From: Methylobacterium sp. E-045
GTDB taxonomy: Bacteria; Pseudomonadota; Alphaproteobacteria; Rhizobiales; Beijerinckiaceae
NCBI RefSeq assembly: GCF_022829685.1
Contig: NZ_JAKSYE010000125.1
Span: forward strand, 372,001 to 436,000
Length of the DNA stretch: 64,000 nt
Direction of reading: 5' to 3'
Part shown: positions 1 to 7,820 of the stretch, one piece after another
How positions within the stretch are numbered: position 1 is the first letter of the stretch
Layout of the letters: each line of letters opens with the position of its first letter
Program-made: the position numbers and the translations under genes
The notes under the pieces: generated by a model
Told to the model about the DNA's origin: nothing
The model's input: the letters and a program-made list of their open reading frames with translations, nothing else
The model's database searches: none

Positions 1-649
1 CGGGGGTCATGTGCACCGTGAGCCCGCCGCCGAGATCGACGGACTGGCCCCAGTCGCAGGTCTCCACATGCATCGTGTCGTCGAAGGACCGCAGGATGCT
101 GTCGTTGCCCAGGGGAGCCACGATCAGGGGCTGGTGGTCCTGCCAGAGGCGGGCGACTGTGGGACCGTCGAGATGGTCGTAATGGTTGTGGGTGATCAGC
201 ACGACGTCGATCGGCGGCAGGTCGCCGAAGGCGATGCCCGGTGGATTGACCCGCTTCGGACCCGCCACGGAAAGGGGGCTGGCGCGCTGGGCGTAGACCG
301 GGTCGACGAGGATGTTGCGGCGGCCGACCTGAAACAGGTAGCTCGCATGGCCGATGAGCGACACCCGCAGGCCCTCCACCCGTTCGGGCGGCGTGTCGCG
401 GAAGGGGCTCGGGAACGAGGACGGCCAACCGATCCCGGCCCGCTCCCGCTTCCAGCGCAGGATGTCGCCGAGCACCTTGTCCGCCGGCTGATTGACGCCG
501 TGGAACTGCAGCCCGTCGAAATGGTCGGTCACCGGGCCGCTGTAATACGGGTTTCGGCCCTTGCTGCGCCGATGCGCCGCGTAGCCGACGCCGCCCAGCG
601 TCATGACGGTGACCGCTGAGAGGGTCGCGAGAAGGCTTTGCCGTTTCAT
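1..649 (-). CDS. MBL-fold metal-dependent hydrolase, 3' end outside window
   Basis: The visible 216 residues start at an ATG at 649 with a short hydrophobic N-terminal segment (MKRQSLLATLSAVTVMTLGG), probably a membrane anchor or signal. The metallo-beta-lactamase signature THNHYDHLD is present, preceded by the strand VSLIGHASYLFQ and the NILVDPVY turn seen in the UlaG/NAPE-PLD-like branch of the superfamily. The metal-binding His and Asp residues of the HxHxDH motif are intact. Family members are lactonase-like or phospholipase-D-like hydrolases; the substrate cannot be read from this fragment. The gene runs off the left edge, so the later metal ligands are not visible. The next gene upstream on the same strand is a small hypothetical protein. 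Confidence 0.85.
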   Translation of the reverse strand, partial: MKRQSLLATLSAVTVMTLGGVGYAAHRRSKGRNPYYSGPVTDHFDGLQFHGVNQPADKVLGDILRWKRERAGIGWPSSFPSPFRDTPPERVEGLRVSLIGHASYLFQVGRRNILVDPVYAQRASPLSVAGPKRVNPPGIAFGDLPPIDVVLITHNHYDHLDGPTVARLWQDHQPLIVAPLGNDSILRSFDDTMHVETCDWGQSVDLGGGLTVHMTP

Positions 650-694
650 CGTTCCGAGATGGCGGTGGCGGCCGCGCAATCAAGACGCCTTCCG

Positions 695-895
695 TCAGCC
701 TTCCGAGGCCTTGGGCATCACGGCCACCAGTTCGCCGGCGAGAGCCCGGATCTTCCGGTGCGCCTCGACCTCGACTTCCTCGCGGCTCTTATTCTCGGTG
801 GGGACGGCGACGACGCCGGTGATACGCCCATGCGCACCGATGAGCGTGAAGTTGAATCGCCCCATGCGACTGCGGCGAACGACGTAATGCGGCAA
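695..895 (-). CDS. small hypothetical protein, 66 aa
   Basis: I do not recognise this family. The frame begins at a TTG at 895, with AAGGGACGGG a little upstream as a possible ribosome binding site; an in-frame ATG at 865 would give 56 residues. The protein has a basic N-terminus, a short beta-like stretch (FNFTLIGAHGRITGVVAV) and an acidic/basic helix (EEVEVEAHRKIRALAGE). No signal peptide or membrane segment is seen. It lies 45 nt upstream of the MBL-hydrolase gene on the same strand and could be co-transcribed with it. Codon choice looks like its neighbours, so I consider it likely real, but nothing indicates a function. Confidence 0.5.
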   Translation of the reverse strand: MPHYVVRRSRMGRFNFTLIGAHGRITGVVAVPTENKSREEVEVEAHRKIRALAGELVAVMPKASEG

Positions 896-962
896 CGGTC
901 CCGTCCCTTTCCGAAAGTATCGGTCTGAAAGGACGGGCTACGGGGTGGAGGGCGGAAAAGTT

Positions 963-2072
963 TCAGGACCGCCAGCGCAATTCCTGCTGCACCAGCGGAT
1001 TGCGGAAGGTCCGTGCCTCCCGCGCCGCCTGGAGAGCTTCCCGCTTGAGGCGGAAATACCATTGCGACGGGAGATCGCTCTGGCCGAACAGGACCATGGT
1101 GGGCTTGCGGTCGAGGCCAGCCTGGGCGTGCTGGAGCACCTGCTGGTCCTGGGTCAGGAACTGCCGCATGAGCGGTCGCGCCAGGGGCTTCAGCAGGTTG
1201 AGGAGCGGCATGTTCCAGTAAAGCGCGTTCGTCAGCAGGGTGCGGTTGTGCGTCAGGGGCGTTGCGAAGGTGTAGTTCGCCACGCGCTTGGCCCCGGCCT
1301 CGATCCGCTCCAGCCGGACGCCGGGCAGGCGGAATTCGATCTCCACCTCCGGCACGCCGCCGAGCAGCTTGTAGACCGGCGAGCTCGTCGTGGTGGCATG
1401 GCTCGACATGGTGAAGCCGTGCGGCGTCGGCGTGAAGGTCTTCACCTTCTCCCGCAGCTCCTTCGACGGGCGGAACCACCAGGAATCGTGGACGAAGGCC
1501 ACATGGCCGGGGTCGACGAGGCTCAATGTGGTGAGGTCGAACGACGCCTCGACCACGAGTTCGACCACGAGGGAGCCCGCCGCCTCGAACCCGAGTTCCG
1601 GCAGGGGCGGCAGGTCGCCGCCCGGCGGCCCGAGATAGGGGTTCACCCAGACGAAGCCGGCACTCTCGCGAATGGGAAAGCGCTGGACGGCGATCCGGGT
1701 GAAGTCCGCCGCATCGGCGGAGGAGAGGGTGGGCACGTCGCGGCAGCGTCCGTCCGTGCCGAAGCGCCAGCCGTGGAAGGGACAGGTCACGGCGTCGCCG
1801 TCGAACCGCCCCTTCGACAGAGCCATGCCCCGGTGCGGGCAGCGGTCGCGCATGGCGAAGGCGGCGCCGGCCGTGTCGCGGCCGAGGACGATCTGCTCTC
1901 CGTTGAGTTCGACGGCGCGCAGGCCGCCGGGTTTCAGCGTGTCGGAGCGGCCGACGCAGTAGAACGCATCCGGCAGGGGTTGGCGCATGGCATCGGGGTC
2001 GAGGGCCGCTTCGTCGGTCGCCGGATTCTTCGCCGTATCGGCCTTTGCCTGGGTCGGCGGGGATGAGAGCAT
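963..2072 (-). CDS. Rieske [2Fe-2S] aromatic ring-hydroxylating oxygenase, alpha subunit
   Basis: The 369-residue protein has an N-terminal Rieske domain with CPHRG and CPFHGW motifs, so the cluster ligands are C78, H80, C97 and H100. The C-terminal catalytic domain carries D187, H190 and H195 in LVDPGHVAFVH, the mononuclear iron site pattern of the vanillate demethylase/PobA-like oxygenases. Such enzymes use NAD(P)H through a separate reductase to hydroxylate or demethylate aromatic or polycyclic substrates. No reductase or ferredoxin gene is adjacent, so the partner is encoded elsewhere. Several other ATGs exist near the N-terminus; the first 30 residues are low-complexity and may not all be translated. 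The substrate is not predictable from sequence alone. Confidence 0.85.
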   Translation of the reverse strand: MLSSPPTQAKADTAKNPATDEAALDPDAMRQPLPDAFYCVGRSDTLKPGGLRAVELNGEQIVLGRDTAGAAFAMRDRCPHRGMALSKGRFDGDAVTCPFHGWRFGTDGRCRDVPTLSSADAADFTRIAVQRFPIRESAGFVWVNPYLGPPGGDLPPLPELGFEAAGSLVVELVVEASFDLTTLSLVDPGHVAFVHDSWWFRPSKELREKVKTFTPTPHGFTMSSHATTTSSPVYKLLGGVPEVEIEFRLPGVRLERIEAGAKRVANYTFATPLTHNRTLLTNALYWNMPLLNLLKPLARPLMRQFLTQDQQVLQHAQAGLDRKPTMVLFGQSDLPSQWYFRLKREALQAAREARTFRNPLVQQELRWRS

Positions 2073-2620
2073 GATGGGCCGCGATTGTCCTGAAGCGATC
2101 TCGTCTCCGGGGCTGCCCCGGCCGGTCGGGTGCCGGACGATGCCCGGCGGAGTGCGCCCCGTCTTACGCCTCGGTGGCGGCGCTGGCCATAAGCGGTGAA
2201 GGACCGGCCGAGACCGTGATCCCCCCGCTCACCCGGCAGGATCCGAGCGGGTTTCGCAGACGTGCCCCCCGGTTCCGCGATCGAGACCTGCGGCACATCG
2301 GAAACTCAGCAGGGCAAAGCGTCGGTTTGGCCGCGCGGACCTGCTCGGCCGGCCCTCGGCATCACCCTGCGGCGCAGGAACACCCGGACCGCCTCGTCGA
2401 CATTCGCCACGGAACAGGAGTGCCAGCGCAGCACGGAGAGCGCTCGAGCGTCAACGCCGTCGTACTGCGCGCGGGCGCTCCGACGCCATGCCCGGATGGG
2501 ACCACGCATCGAGCGCGGGCGAGCGAAAGGAAGGCCCCCAGCGGCGAGGCGCCGCGCCCGCCGCATCGGGGCTTTTCAAGCCGCGGATCCGTGACTAGCT
2601 TAGGGTTCTCGCAACGAACG
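2073..2620. other. 548-nt intergenic stretch, no supported gene
   Basis: This stretch separates the minus-strand oxygenase from the plus-strand micro-ORF. Several open frames cross it on both strands, but none has recognisable family motifs. Its last part may carry a weak promoter for the micro-ORF: TTTTCA at 2573-2578 and TAGCTT at 2596-2601 are spaced 17 nt, but this match is poor. Confidence 0.4.
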
Positions 2621-2635
2621 AAAGGAGGTGATCCA
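2621..2635 (+). promoter_or_regulatory. extended Shine-Dalgarno sequence
   Basis: AAAGGAGGTGATCCA lies directly before a GTG start. With one flanking base on each side, about 17 consecutive bases match the reverse complement of the alphaproteobacterial 16S rRNA 3' end (…CTGGATCACCTCCTTTC). Ordinary ribosome binding sites in this window match only 4 to 6 bases. The GGAGG core ends 7 nt before the start codon, which is good spacing. Confidence 0.75.
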
Positions 2636-2710
2636 GTGTCTCATTGCCTAAATCAGCCGCTTACCTCGGCTTACCGGACCTGGACCGTCGCCTCCGGTGC
2701 GCACGCCTAG
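2636..2710 (+). CDS. micro-ORF, 24 codons, behind an extended Shine-Dalgarno
   Basis: The ORF starts with GTG at 2636 and ends with TAG at 2708-2710. It encodes a peptide that begins VSHCLNQPLTSAYR and ends in TWTVASGAHA. The ribosome binding site is almost a full complement of the 16S 3' tail, which argues strongly that this frame is translated. Downstream there is a perfect 12-nt palindrome at 2734-2745 and a strong hairpin at 2767-2793, so the transcript is probably a short structured RNA of about 200 nt. No downstream gene on the same strand follows it, so it is not an obvious attenuator leader peptide. I do not recognise the peptide. It could be a small protein, a dual-function sRNA, or a ribosome-titrating transcript. 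Confidence 0.55.
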   Translation: MSHCLNQPLTSAYRTWTVASGAHA

Positions 2711-2766
2711 CGCGTCAGAGGACCCCTTACCGGGTTCGGCCGAACGGACAAGCGGTTCGGCAATGG

Positions 2767-2793
2767 AAGGGCCGCCCTCACGGGGCGGCCCTT
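2767..2793 (+). terminator. strong hairpin, probable bidirectional terminator
   Basis: An 11-bp perfect stem (AAGGGCCGCCC with its complement) closes a 5-nt loop TCACG. It is followed by CGTCGTT, a weak U-tract. It lies between the micro-ORF and the convergent coiled-coil gene and could end both transcripts. Confidence 0.65.
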
Positions 2794-2821
2794 CGTCGTT
2801 CGGGTTCAGAAAATGAGCGGT

Positions 2822-3424
2822 TCAGCGCTTCTGGAACAGGGGCTGCGCGAGCGCCTCGGCCCGAGCCATCCAGAGATCGCGTTCCGAGCGGGCCTCGCCC
2901 AACTCGACGGCCACTCTCTCCGAGCGTTCGCGCGCCTCGTCGAGTTCCTGGACGAAGAGAGCCTGGAGTTCGCTGAGGCGGTCGCGCTCCGCGCGCAGCT
3001 CCTGGAGCTCGACCATCTCCTTCTCCACATGCGACCGCAGGCGGCGCAGTTCCTGGGCGAGGAGACCCTGGAGCTGATCGTAGCGGTCGCCCTCGAGCTT
3101 GAGCTTGGCCTTGAGCATCAGGTTCTCGGCCATCAGTTCCGAGAGGTCGTTCTCGTCCGTGGCTTCGGTCCGGACGGGCGGCGGCACGACCCGGGGCGAC
3201 CAGGCCGGAGCCTGCGGCTCGGGCCTCTCGGCCGCGGCGGGCCGATCGAACGGCGCGACCTTCTCGGCGGCCGGACGCTGCGGCTCGGCGTGCGGCGCGG
3301 CGACCGCGGCCTGCTCCTGCGCGGTGGTGGCCGCCTTCATGGCCGCCAGCCAGTCCCGCAGGGGGCCGGGTGTCGGACGACCATTTAGATCCTGTGCCTG
3401 GTAGTGACGGGCTGGTTCCGACAT
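2822..3424 (-). CDS. hypothetical coiled-coil protein, 200 aa
   Basis: No family is recognised. The first 85 residues are rich in Ala and Pro and look disordered. Residues from about 90 to 190 form one long charged helix with heptad spacing (ENLMLKAKLKLEGDRYDQLQ, then ELQELRAERDRLSELQALF), a clear coiled-coil prediction. No signal peptide, membrane segment or catalytic motif is present, so it is probably a cytoplasmic structural or scaffold protein. It is a single gene between the micro-ORF terminator and the divergent pgeF. The ATG at 3424 is the first start in the frame; the MSEPARHY start is plausible for a Methylobacterium-type protein. Confidence 0.65.
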   Translation of the reverse strand: MSEPARHYQAQDLNGRPTPGPLRDWLAAMKAATTAQEQAAVAAPHAEPQRPAAEKVAPFDRPAAAERPEPQAPAWSPRVVPPPVRTEATDENDLSELMAENLMLKAKLKLEGDRYDQLQGLLAQELRRLRSHVEKEMVELQELRAERDRLSELQALFVQELDEARERSERVAVELGEARSERDLWMARAEALAQPLFQKR

Positions 3425-3714
3425 CGCTCACGTCCTCATGTACGAGGGCATAGGATCAAAGCATGCTTAACGAACCGTAAAAGTTAAGAAAAATCGGCTG
3501 TCCCAAATTGCGGGACATGAGAGTTCCGATGGCGAGGCGGGCCTCTTCGCGTCGGACGGAAGATCGGGTGGGAGGGAGCCTCCGGCTCCGCATCGGGGCG
3601 ACCGGCGTTTCGAGGCCGCGGCCACGGATCGACGGGGGCCGATACGGCGCTCCCCCCTCGGGCCGGAGCCGATGCTATAGGACGTCCGACATTCTCCAAG
3701 GACGGACACGGCGC

Positions 3715-4482
3715 ATGCATATCGAAGCCCCCAGCCTCGCAGGTCTGCCCGGCATCCGGCACGCCTTCTTCACCCGTCGCGGCGGCGTCTCGACGGGACT
3801 CTATGCCAGCCTCAATGGCGGTCTCGGGTCGCATGACGAGCCCTCTCTCGTCGCGGAGAACCGCCGCCGCATGGCCGAGCATATGGGGGTCCCGCCGAGC
3901 CACCTCGTCAGCCTGTATCAGGTTCATTCGGCGGAGGTCGCCGTGATCGAAGGCCCGCTGGCCCTCGCTGACCGTCCCCGCGCCGACGCCATGGTCACGC
4001 GGGTTCCGAACCTCGCCCTCGGAATCGCCACGGCCGATTGCGGCCCGATCCTCTTCGCCGATCCCGTCGCCCGTGTCGTCGGTGCCGCCCATGCGGGTTG
4101 GAAGGGAGCGTTGACCGGCGTGATCGCCGCCACCGTCGACGCCATGGTGCGGCTCGGATCGGAGCGGAACGACATCGTTGCGGTGCTCGGCCCGACGATC
4201 TCTCAACCCGCCTATGAAGTCGGGGAGGATTTCCGCAGCCGATTTTCCGCGGAGGTCCCGGGTTCCGACGTCCATTTCTCGCAGGGGCGCGAGGGGCACG
4301 CCCAGTTCGACCTGCCGGGTTTCATCGCCCGTCGCTTGAGCGAAGCCGGCGTCAGGACGGCATCGCTTCTCGGCCTGTGTACTTACGCCGACCCCGAGCG
4401 CTTCTACAGCTATCGCCGGACGACCCACCGGGGTGAGGCGGATTACGGCCGTCTGATCTCCGCGATCACCCTCGCGGCATAG
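3715..4482 (+). CDS. pgeF: peptidoglycan editing factor / multi-copper polyphenol oxidase (YfiH family)
   Basis: The 255-residue protein is a full-length member of the YfiH/PgeF (laccase-domain) family. The three conserved metal ligands are visible: H71 in QVHSAEV, C109 in TADCGP and H126 in HAGWKG. The N-terminal FFTRRGGVSTG motif is also typical. In other proteobacteria PgeF is a cytoplasmic enzyme that removes mis-incorporated serine from peptidoglycan precursors; older annotations call it laccase. The frame is open further upstream, but the ATG at 3715 begins exactly where family members begin (MHIEAPSLAGLPGIRHAF) and a CAAGGACGG ribosome binding site precedes it. It is monocistronic here. 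Confidence 0.9.
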   Translation: MHIEAPSLAGLPGIRHAFFTRRGGVSTGLYASLNGGLGSHDEPSLVAENRRRMAEHMGVPPSHLVSLYQVHSAEVAVIEGPLALADRPRADAMVTRVPNLALGIATADCGPILFADPVARVVGAAHAGWKGALTGVIAATVDAMVRLGSERNDIVAVLGPTISQPAYEVGEDFRSRFSAEVPGSDVHFSQGREGHAQFDLPGFIARRLSEAGVRTASLLGLCTYADPERFYSYRRTTHRGEADYGRLISAITLAA

Positions 4483-4751
4483 GCGAGTTGCTCGCCCGTT
4501 CCGCGGGTGCGACAACTTGTCATGATTCGGACGTGAAAAAAGCGTAGCCGCAAGTGAACCTTGGCCGTTCGTCGGCGTTTTCGGAGTGCATGACCTCGAA
4601 TGAGGTGGTCGCCGCCACAAAGGGGCCGTGTTCAACACACGCGGCGTGGTTGCGATGCAACAGCTTCCTGACTGAGGCTGGGATATAGACGGGGAACTGC
4701 GCAGGACCGCTCCCAAAAAGGCGGCCGCGCTAAAGAGTAGAGGACCAGACC

Positions 4752-5597
4752 ATGAAATCCTTCCTTCGCGGCACGACCGCCCTCGCCGGCATCGTCATCG
4801 CCGGTTCCGCTTTCGCCGCCGACCTTCCGCGCCGCGCCGCTCCGCCGGTGTTCGTCCCCGTGCCGGTGTTCACCTGGACCGGCGCCTACTTCGGTATCAA
4901 CGCCGGTTACGGCTTCGACGCCGGCAGCAACAGCGATCGCTACACCCTTCCGGGCGGTTCGGTGCTGAACTCCTTCACCCGCACCCCGGTGGTCGTCTCG
5001 ACCAACGGCGGCAACGACCTCGAAGGCTTCGTCGGCGGTGGTCAGGTCGGCTACAACTACCAGTTCACCCCGGGTTCGGGCGTGGTCGTCGGTATCGAAG
5101 CTGACGCCCAGTACACCGACTTCGGCAACAAGAGCCGCACCGTGGCCGGCACCATCAGCCCCGTCGCCGGCGCCCTCGTCAGCCCCACCTCGGTCCGTAT
5201 CCCGGGCAACGAGATGAACTTCTTCGGCACCGTCCGCGGCCGTATCGGTTACGCCTTCGACCGCACCCTCGTGTACGGCACCGGCGGCTTCGCCTACGGC
5301 GACGGCGCCACGGGTGGCGACGACTTCCGCACCGGCTACACCGCTGGTGGTGGTATCGAGTACGCTCTCCCCACCGACTCGTTCTTCAACTTCTTCAAGT
5401 CGTCGGCCGTGACCCTGAAGGTCGAAGGTCTGTACGTGAACCTCGAGAACGACAAGAACAACCGTGGCGGTCGCTCGGTGTTCAACGCGGCTGCCGGCCC
5501 CAACGGCCTCCTGACCATCAGCCCCTCGGTTGCTGCTCGCGAGTCCGAGTTCGCCGTCGTCCGCGCCGGCCTGAACTACAAGTTCGGCTCGTACTAG
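4752..5597 (+). CDS. outer membrane beta-barrel porin (RopB/Omp25-Omp31 family)
   Basis: The 281-residue protein has a clean signal peptide (MKSFLRGTTALAGIVIAGSA) cleaved after residue 22, followed by ADLPRRAAPP and the WTGAYFGINAGYGF strand that opens the barrel in this rhizobial family. Alternating aromatic/hydrophobic strands follow, and the chain ends in LNYKFGSY, with the C-terminal aromatic residue expected for BAM recognition. These proteins are abundant outer-membrane components of Hyphomicrobiales. Codon use is strongly restricted to frequent C-ending codons, suggesting high expression. A long 5' region of 269 nt and a strong terminator at 5651-5679 frame it as a single-gene unit. 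Confidence 0.9.
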   Translation: MKSFLRGTTALAGIVIAGSAFAADLPRRAAPPVFVPVPVFTWTGAYFGINAGYGFDAGSNSDRYTLPGGSVLNSFTRTPVVVSTNGGNDLEGFVGGGQVGYNYQFTPGSGVVVGIEADAQYTDFGNKSRTVAGTISPVAGALVSPTSVRIPGNEMNFFGTVRGRIGYAFDRTLVYGTGGFAYGDGATGGDDFRTGYTAGGGIEYALPTDSFFNFFKSSAVTLKVEGLYVNLENDKNNRGGRSVFNAAAGPNGLLTISPSVAARESEFAVVRAGLNYKFGSY

Positions 5598-5650
5598 GAC
5601 TTGGCGGATCCGGTCCCCGCCTCAGGGCGGTGACCTCCGTTTCCGATCAG

Positions 5651-5679
5651 GAGCCCGGCCGAAAGGTCGGGCTCTTTTT
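5651..5679 (+). terminator. Rho-independent terminator of the porin gene
   Basis: A GAGCCCGGCC stem pairs with GGTCGGGCTC around a GAAA tetraloop (one G-T pair) and is followed by TTTTT. Confidence 0.9.
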
Positions 5680-5869
5680 CGTTGCGCGACAGGGACTTGC
5701 CGGGGACCACCCGGTTTTCTGTCGTAAATTTCATGCCGGGAGGCGGCATCCCCATGCATCCGCAACGGCGAAGTTCGCGTTGACCCCCTGACAAAGCCTG
5801 AGGCGCCACCCCATCTCGGAGGCGCCGGGGCGGCATTAGCCCGCAGGCTTCTCTCAGGAGGACGACCCC

Positions 5870-6613
5870 ATGAACAGCGAAGAACGCGAGGTCATCGGCG
5901 GCATTTTCCAGCGTCTGGAGCAGGCCGCGAGCCAGCCCCGCGACGCCGATGCCGAGCGCTTCATCGCGGACAAGCTCCGCGCTCAGCCCTACGCGCCCTA
6001 TGCGATGGCACAGCTGATCTATGTCCAGGAAGAGGCGATCAAGAGCCTGAACGAGCAGCTCGAACAGGCCCGCCAGGCGTCCCAGCAGCCCCAGGGCGGC
6101 GGTGGCGGCTTCCTGTCGAGCATCTTCGGCGGCGGTTCGCGCCAGCCGGAACCCCAGCGTCCGTCTGGCCAGCCCTGGGGCAACCCCGGTGCGCCTCAGC
6201 AGGGATACGGTCAGCAGCCCGGCTATGGCCAGCAGCCCGGCTATGGCCAGCAGCCGGGCTACGGTCAGCAGCCCGGTTACGGCGGACCGCAGCAGGGTGG
6301 TCCCTGGGCCGGACAGCAGGCGGCGCCCGCGCGCGGCGGCGGCTTCATGGCGACGGCGCTTCCGATGGCGGCGGGTGCGGCGGGCGGCATGCTGCTCGGC
6401 AGCGCCCTGTCCAACGCCTTCGCCGGCGGGCATTCGGCCCTCGGCAGTGCGGCGGCGGCGGGCCTTCCCTCGGCGGGAGCCGCGGCCGGTAACGACGATC
6501 TCGGCTCGGCCCTCGGCGGCGGAAACGACTTCCAGGACGCGTCGTTCGACAGCGATCCGGGCGGCGATTTTGGTGGCGACCTCGGTGGCGGTGGCGACGA
6601 CGATTGGGTGTAA
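5870..6613 (+). CDS. DUF2076 domain-containing protein
   Basis: The 247-residue protein begins MNSEEREVIGGIFQRLEQAA, the typical opening of DUF2076 proteins, and its first 80 residues form helices ending in a QEEAIKSLNEQLEQ coiled segment. A low-complexity part follows: four tandem GYGQQP hexapeptides encoded by an 18-nt repeat at 6203-6283. Then comes an Ala/Gly-rich, weakly hydrophobic stretch (MATALPMAAGAAGGMLLGSA) and a very acidic Gly-rich tail. The function of the family is unknown; periplasmic or ABC-transporter-linked roles have been suggested only by annotation. Start chosen at the ATG preceded by CTCAGGAGGACGACCCC. A terminator follows immediately. Confidence 0.85.
   Translation: MNSEEREVIGGIFQRLEQAASQPRDADAERFIADKLRAQPYAPYAMAQLIYVQEEAIKSLNEQLEQARQASQQPQGGGGGFLSSIFGGGSRQPEPQRPSGQPWGNPGAPQQGYGQQPGYGQQPGYGQQPGYGQQPGYGGPQQGGPWAGQQAAPARGGGFMATALPMAAGAAGGMLLGSALSNAFAGGHSALGSAAAAGLPSAGAAAGNDDLGSALGGGNDFQDASFDSDPGGDFGGDLGGGGDDDWV
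6203..6283 (+). repeat. 18-nt in-frame tandem repeat (GYGQQP x4 plus a partial copy)
   Basis: Four units at 6203-6220, 6221-6238, 6239-6256 and 6257-6274 encode GYGQQP, followed by a half unit GYG. Synonymous differences between units show that the repeat is not a very recent duplication. Confidence 0.9.
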
Positions 6614-6659
6614 GCCCGAGCCGCGCACCTTACCGCGCGTGATGCTTGATTGACGAGAG

Positions 6660-6695
6660 AGGCCCGGCCCGTGTCCCCACGCGCCGGGCCTTTTC
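6660..6695 (+). terminator. terminator after the DUF2076 gene
   Basis: AGGCCCGGC pairs with GCCGGGCCT across a 14-nt loop and is followed by TTTCC. Confidence 0.75.
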
Positions 6696-6715
6696 CATGA
6701 CCCGCCGGCCGTCGC

Positions 6716-7534
6716 TTACAGGACTTCGACCCGCGTCCCTACGGGCGTGCGTTCATACAGGTCGATGACGTCCTCGTTCATCATCCGGATGCAGCCCGAC
6801 GAGACGGATTGTCCGATCGTGTGCGGCTCGTTGGTGCCGTGGATGCGGTAGAGGGACGAGCCGAGATAGAGCGCCCGCGCTCCCAGCGGATTGGCCGGTC
6901 CGCCCGCCATGTGGCGCGGCAGGTCGGGGCGGCGCTGGAGCATCTCCGCCGGAGGCGTCCAATCCGGCCATTCGCGCTTCTGGCTGATCGTCTTCATGCC
7001 CGACCACGCGAAACCGGGACGACCGACGCCGATGCCGTAGCGGATGGCCTGGCCGCCGGGCTGGACGAGGTAGAGAAACTTCGTCCGGGTATCGATGACG
7101 ATGGAGCCGGGTTTCTGCTGACCATCGAAGGAGACGACCTGCCGGGCATAGCGTGGGTCGGGCGTCCGCTCGATCGCTGCGGCCTGCATCTCCGGCACGG
7201 CCTGTCCCGGCAGGGCGGCGAGCCGCGTGCGCGCAGGAGCCAGATAGGGATCGACGTCGGGCACGCGATCGCCCGAGTAGAGCACCCGCGGCATCGGCTC
7301 GCCGCCATAGCCCTGGGCGGCGGGGTGGCGCGGGAGCACGCCGTCATCCGCGAGGCCGGCCCGTCGGGCGCGCGGCGGCGTTCCGTTGCCCGTCACCAGG
7401 AATTCGATGAAGCCGCCACCGTACTGGCCGGGAGACGTCTGAGCCTGTGCGGCTCCGCCCGTCACCGTCGCCGCCAGGCATGCCATGGCGACGCACAACT
7501 CGATCCGCTTCAACACGCGACTACTCCCGGCCAT
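6716..7534 (-). CDS. L,D-transpeptidase (YkuD domain), secreted
   Basis: The 272-residue protein has a signal peptide (residues 1 to about 31, ending in GGAAQAQ) and a C-terminal YkuD catalytic domain. The active-site pattern HGTNEPHTIGQ…SVSSGCIRM is complete, with H232 and the nucleophile C248. Such enzymes form 3-3 cross-links in peptidoglycan or attach proteins to it, in the periplasm. The middle region (about 80-140) is a linker without a recognised domain. The short catalytic domain ends at VEVL as in the ErfK/YbiS/YnhG group. It is divergent from cheZ and not in an operon. A second, larger L,D-transpeptidase is encoded at 57342-58640. Confidence 0.9.
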   Translation of the reverse strand: MAGSSRVLKRIELCVAMACLAATVTGGAAQAQTSPGQYGGGFIEFLVTGNGTPPRARRAGLADDGVLPRHPAAQGYGGEPMPRVLYSGDRVPDVDPYLAPARTRLAALPGQAVPEMQAAAIERTPDPRYARQVVSFDGQQKPGSIVIDTRTKFLYLVQPGGQAIRYGIGVGRPGFAWSGMKTISQKREWPDWTPPAEMLQRRPDLPRHMAGGPANPLGARALYLGSSLYRIHGTNEPHTIGQSVSSGCIRMMNEDVIDLYERTPVGTRVEVL

Positions 7535-7820
7535 CTACGTCCTGACTTCCAGGCTGGCGGGATCGGCCGAGAATCGCGTGAAAGAACGTGGTGAATCGTT
7601 CAGTCCACTGCGGCTCGATTGGTGGCTTTCGAGAACAGCATGAATCGTCCGTAAAAATGCACACGACCATTTGCCTGTTGAAGAAATGGCAACCACTTGG
7701 TCGCATGGTGGCTGGCAGGCGTCTCGTCTCGGGTTCCGCGTCGTTCGTGAGGATGACGGTGCCCGAGCCACGCGTGCCCCGCCCTACGACCCAGTTACTC
7801 CTGCCGGCTGATCGTCCCCG

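Noticed and set aside
2306..2566. Minus-strand open frame of 86 codons in the first intergenic region
   Set aside because: The translation is Arg-rich, typical of a chance frame in GC-rich DNA, with no motif or clear start signal.
2618..2640. Possible fragment of a 16S rRNA gene on the minus strand
   Set aside because: Only about 17 bases match the 16S 3' end, and the sequence beyond them does not continue into rRNA. The match is explained as an extended ribosome binding site.
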